A stretch of 20,830 bases of DNA from Gymnopilus junonius (taxonomy: Eukaryota; Basidiomycota; Agaricomycetes; Agaricales; Galerinaceae). How positions within the stretch are numbered: position 1 is the first letter of the stretch; the number at the start of each line of letters is the position of its first letter. Position numbers and translations under genes: made by a program. This document shows, in pieces, positions 19,084 to 20,830 of the stretch. The notes below the pieces were generated by a model. The model was given only the letters and a program-made list of their open reading frames with translations. It searched no databases and was not told the origin of the DNA. Location of the stretch: positions 1 through 20,830 of the forward strand of contig JADNYJ010000555.1 in NCBI GenBank assembly GCA_015501075.1. The letters run 5' to 3'.

Positions 19084-20197
19084 GGTTGCTTTATAGGAGG
19101 ATAATCTATTTTTAGATCACGTCAGAGGAGGGAACCAGAGTAGCAGTTCTGATTAGATCCTTTTAGCGGAAGCTGAAACATTTGCAAAATCAAGCAAACG
19201 CGCATCGGAGGAGTAATGTCGTAAGCTGACCCGATTTTAGAGGGCGACTTGATTGTTCCAGCCGCTGACTGCAGCTAAAGGTCGCCTCCGCCATTATGAA
19301 CAGTGTTTAGTACCTTGTCGAAGCCAAAGAACTACGCTACCTTCGTTGCTGCCCTAACAATAATTCGCTTCAGTCGCTGATACATACTGTCGACTTGAAC
19401 ACATTTGATACGCGGTATCGACCAGACAGCCATCATTCGGCAGCCTGTATAAAACGTAAACTGTCATCGTGCATTTGAAAGGATAAAGTTAAGGAACTTG
19501 AATCAAACTGTGCCTACATCCGTGCCCCATGGAGGGTGACAGGATACACTCAGTATACTCTGCAGGCGGGAGAGCCGATTTATAGAGAACCTAGATGTAA
19601 AAGGAGTCGTAGAATAATACCATGGAGTGGTGGATATGTGTGGTTATACGCGTTGCACACGAATGTAAGTCGGAGGGAAACACGAGTGATTAGCATTAAC
19701 CATCATCATCGGACTTGCGGGTACTCTCGGCATTTCTTGATCAGCCCGAGTTCCGTTGCTTTGACCGATCAGGAGTTGGCGTCAAACGAATTGAAGTGAT
19801 TCAAAAATCGAAATAACCGAGGAACCTAGGTAAAACCATGTGTAAACTGCAAAGGAGGGGACGCTTGAGTCTAAAAGGATTCAGGAGATACATGGTAGTT
19901 CTAACAGTAAGTTTACACAACGCGACCGTTGCCCCTTGGAGAATAAACTAGTGATCAAGTAAGGTCTTTTACATTCCATCTTTCTTCCAGTCCTCCAAAA
20001 TACCAAGCACGTTCTACCTATTACCTTAGACCATCTGACAGTACGTCCTACTAAATAAACAGTCCAGATCATTCGAAACTTGCATACAACCAATACCATC
20101 CTTAAGTTAAGATTAAAGTTAAGAATAAAAAGCCACAATAAAAAGCAATTATGGGGGGTATGAAACTATTCGGTGGTAGTGCCGAAGCCGGGAACGC
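19084..20197. promoter_or_regulatory. Intergenic region between the two oxidases; TATA box at its left end
   Basis: On the minus strand, TATAAA (19089-19094) lies about 30 bp before ATG 19059 and about 40 bp before ATG 19050. It would place transcription start near the first of these and after ATG 19083. The rest (19100-20197) holds no recognised gene. Frames of 85-87 codons at 19536-19799 (plus) and 19881-20138 (minus) lack motifs. A plus-strand TATAAAA at about 19448 leads nowhere obvious. The right part should include the 3' UTR of the second oxidase. Confidence 0.45.
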
Positions 20198-20830
20198 TTA
20201 GTTGGAGATGTCTGGATAGCACTGGAAGCGTGAGTCTTGCTGCCCTTTCCACCCAACTGCACGGAACATTACAATAACGAGAATGAATCAGTGCAAGTCA
20301 CGTAAAGCCTAGAACAAGCTGATACATACCACAGTGCCAGCAATCAAGAAGATGGTTGGGATCGCTATTGGGTATGTTAGTCAGAAACTGCGGAAACATC
20401 AAATATCTCGGAGGGAACGTACTACTTCTGTTTAATGGACGAGAGCTGTTCATAATTAGCAGAGCCCCAGAAAGCATCGATATAGTCAGGTTCATAGACG
20501 TCAGCCTCGTTCTTCAAAAAGAGGGTGAAAATCAGTTACGGGTTAGATATAAGTGGCGAGTCCTTACCTGGTAAACAGCAGCTCCAGGAGTTTCCGCGCG
20601 CACAGTAGCCCATTGCTGTTCTAATTTCTGGTAAGTGCTGATGCGTTGAGAACTTGTAGCATCGAAGTCCCAGAAATAGCCCAAGACGCTCTGATAAAAG
20701 AGTTAGGAATTTCGTGACCGTTTGAGGTAGGGAAATAAAATGAATACGTACGTGCCACACCGCAGTTCGGAAAGCAGGATTGATGGACGTTCCGCCACGA
20801 TCATAGCCTTTGAATCCATAGGTTGTGGCA
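20198..20830 (-). CDS. Second FAD-dependent oxidoreductase (BBE-like), C-terminal part, continues past the right edge
   Basis: Visible minus-strand exons are >20830-20752, 20690-20568, 20511-20423, 20364-20330 and 20256-20198 (stop TAA 20198-20200). The reading is [86 protein letters not shown] and VGWKGQQDSRFQCYPDISN. It aligns throughout with the C-terminal part of the oxidase at 16551-19059: exons of 123 and 89 nt are the same length and intron phases agree, so the two are tandem duplicates in the same orientation with 1.1 kb between them. No frameshift is present here. The FAD-binding half and signal peptide lie outside the window, so secretion is inferred from the paralogue. Confidence 0.88.

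Noticed and set aside
1..20830. A secondary-metabolite or defence cluster
   Set aside because: Only a wall-synthesis gene, two oxidases, a dead BTB gene and repeats are present. No synthase, transporter, transcription factor or NLR-type gene is seen.

Overview
The window reads as nuclear DNA of a filamentous basidiomycete, most likely an Agaricomycete. The support is intron-dense genes with introns of about 50-93 nt (GT..AG with CTGAC/CTAAC-like branch sites), a chitin synthase with a fused myosin-type motor, secreted BBE-like flavin oxidases, a BTB-domain gene of a family common in mushroom-forming fungi, and remnants of gypsy, MULE and hAT transposons. I see no tRNA, rRNA or CRISPR array and nothing bacterial.

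Positions 1-7.4 kb are AT-richer repeat territory. In order: a decayed gypsy-like gag fragment (minus strand), a decayed MULE-type transposase end with a SWIM zinc finger (plus strand), a complete 589-bp hAT-type MITE with perfect 17-bp TIRs and an 8-bp target duplication, an 846-bp inverted-repeat unit carrying an acidic ORF, a second inverted-repeat element apparently split by a 596-bp insertion, two clusters of TTAAGGCTTAA-type palindromic sequence, and a four-exon BTB gene (minus strand) broken by two in-frame TGA codons.

Positions 8.1-14.7 kb hold one 12-exon gene for a myosin-motor chitin synthase of about 1,979 residues: degenerate motor head, cytochrome b5-like segment, processive glycosyltransferase core with EDR and QRRRW, membrane helices and a DEK_C tail. 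Exon 10 carries two +1 shifts as sequenced.

Positions 16.5-20.8 kb hold two minus-strand paralogues of secreted FAD-dependent oxidoreductases. The first is complete with 15 exons; the second runs off the right edge with five exons visible. Intron positions match between the two. The complete copy has three one-base shifts as sequenced. A 119-bp inverted-repeat MITE-like unit lies between the chitin synthase and the oxidases.

The genes do not form an obvious pathway cluster. The chitin synthase acts in wall growth, and the oxidases are predicted to be secreted and to oxidise an unknown alcohol, sugar or phenolic. The main caution is that all five indels in the two large genes are single-base changes in short homopolymers. 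This may be sequence error rather than true gene death. I found no convincing novel system; the most informative items are the intact MITE, the nested insertion, the BTB relic with a GC-AG intron, and the indel pattern.
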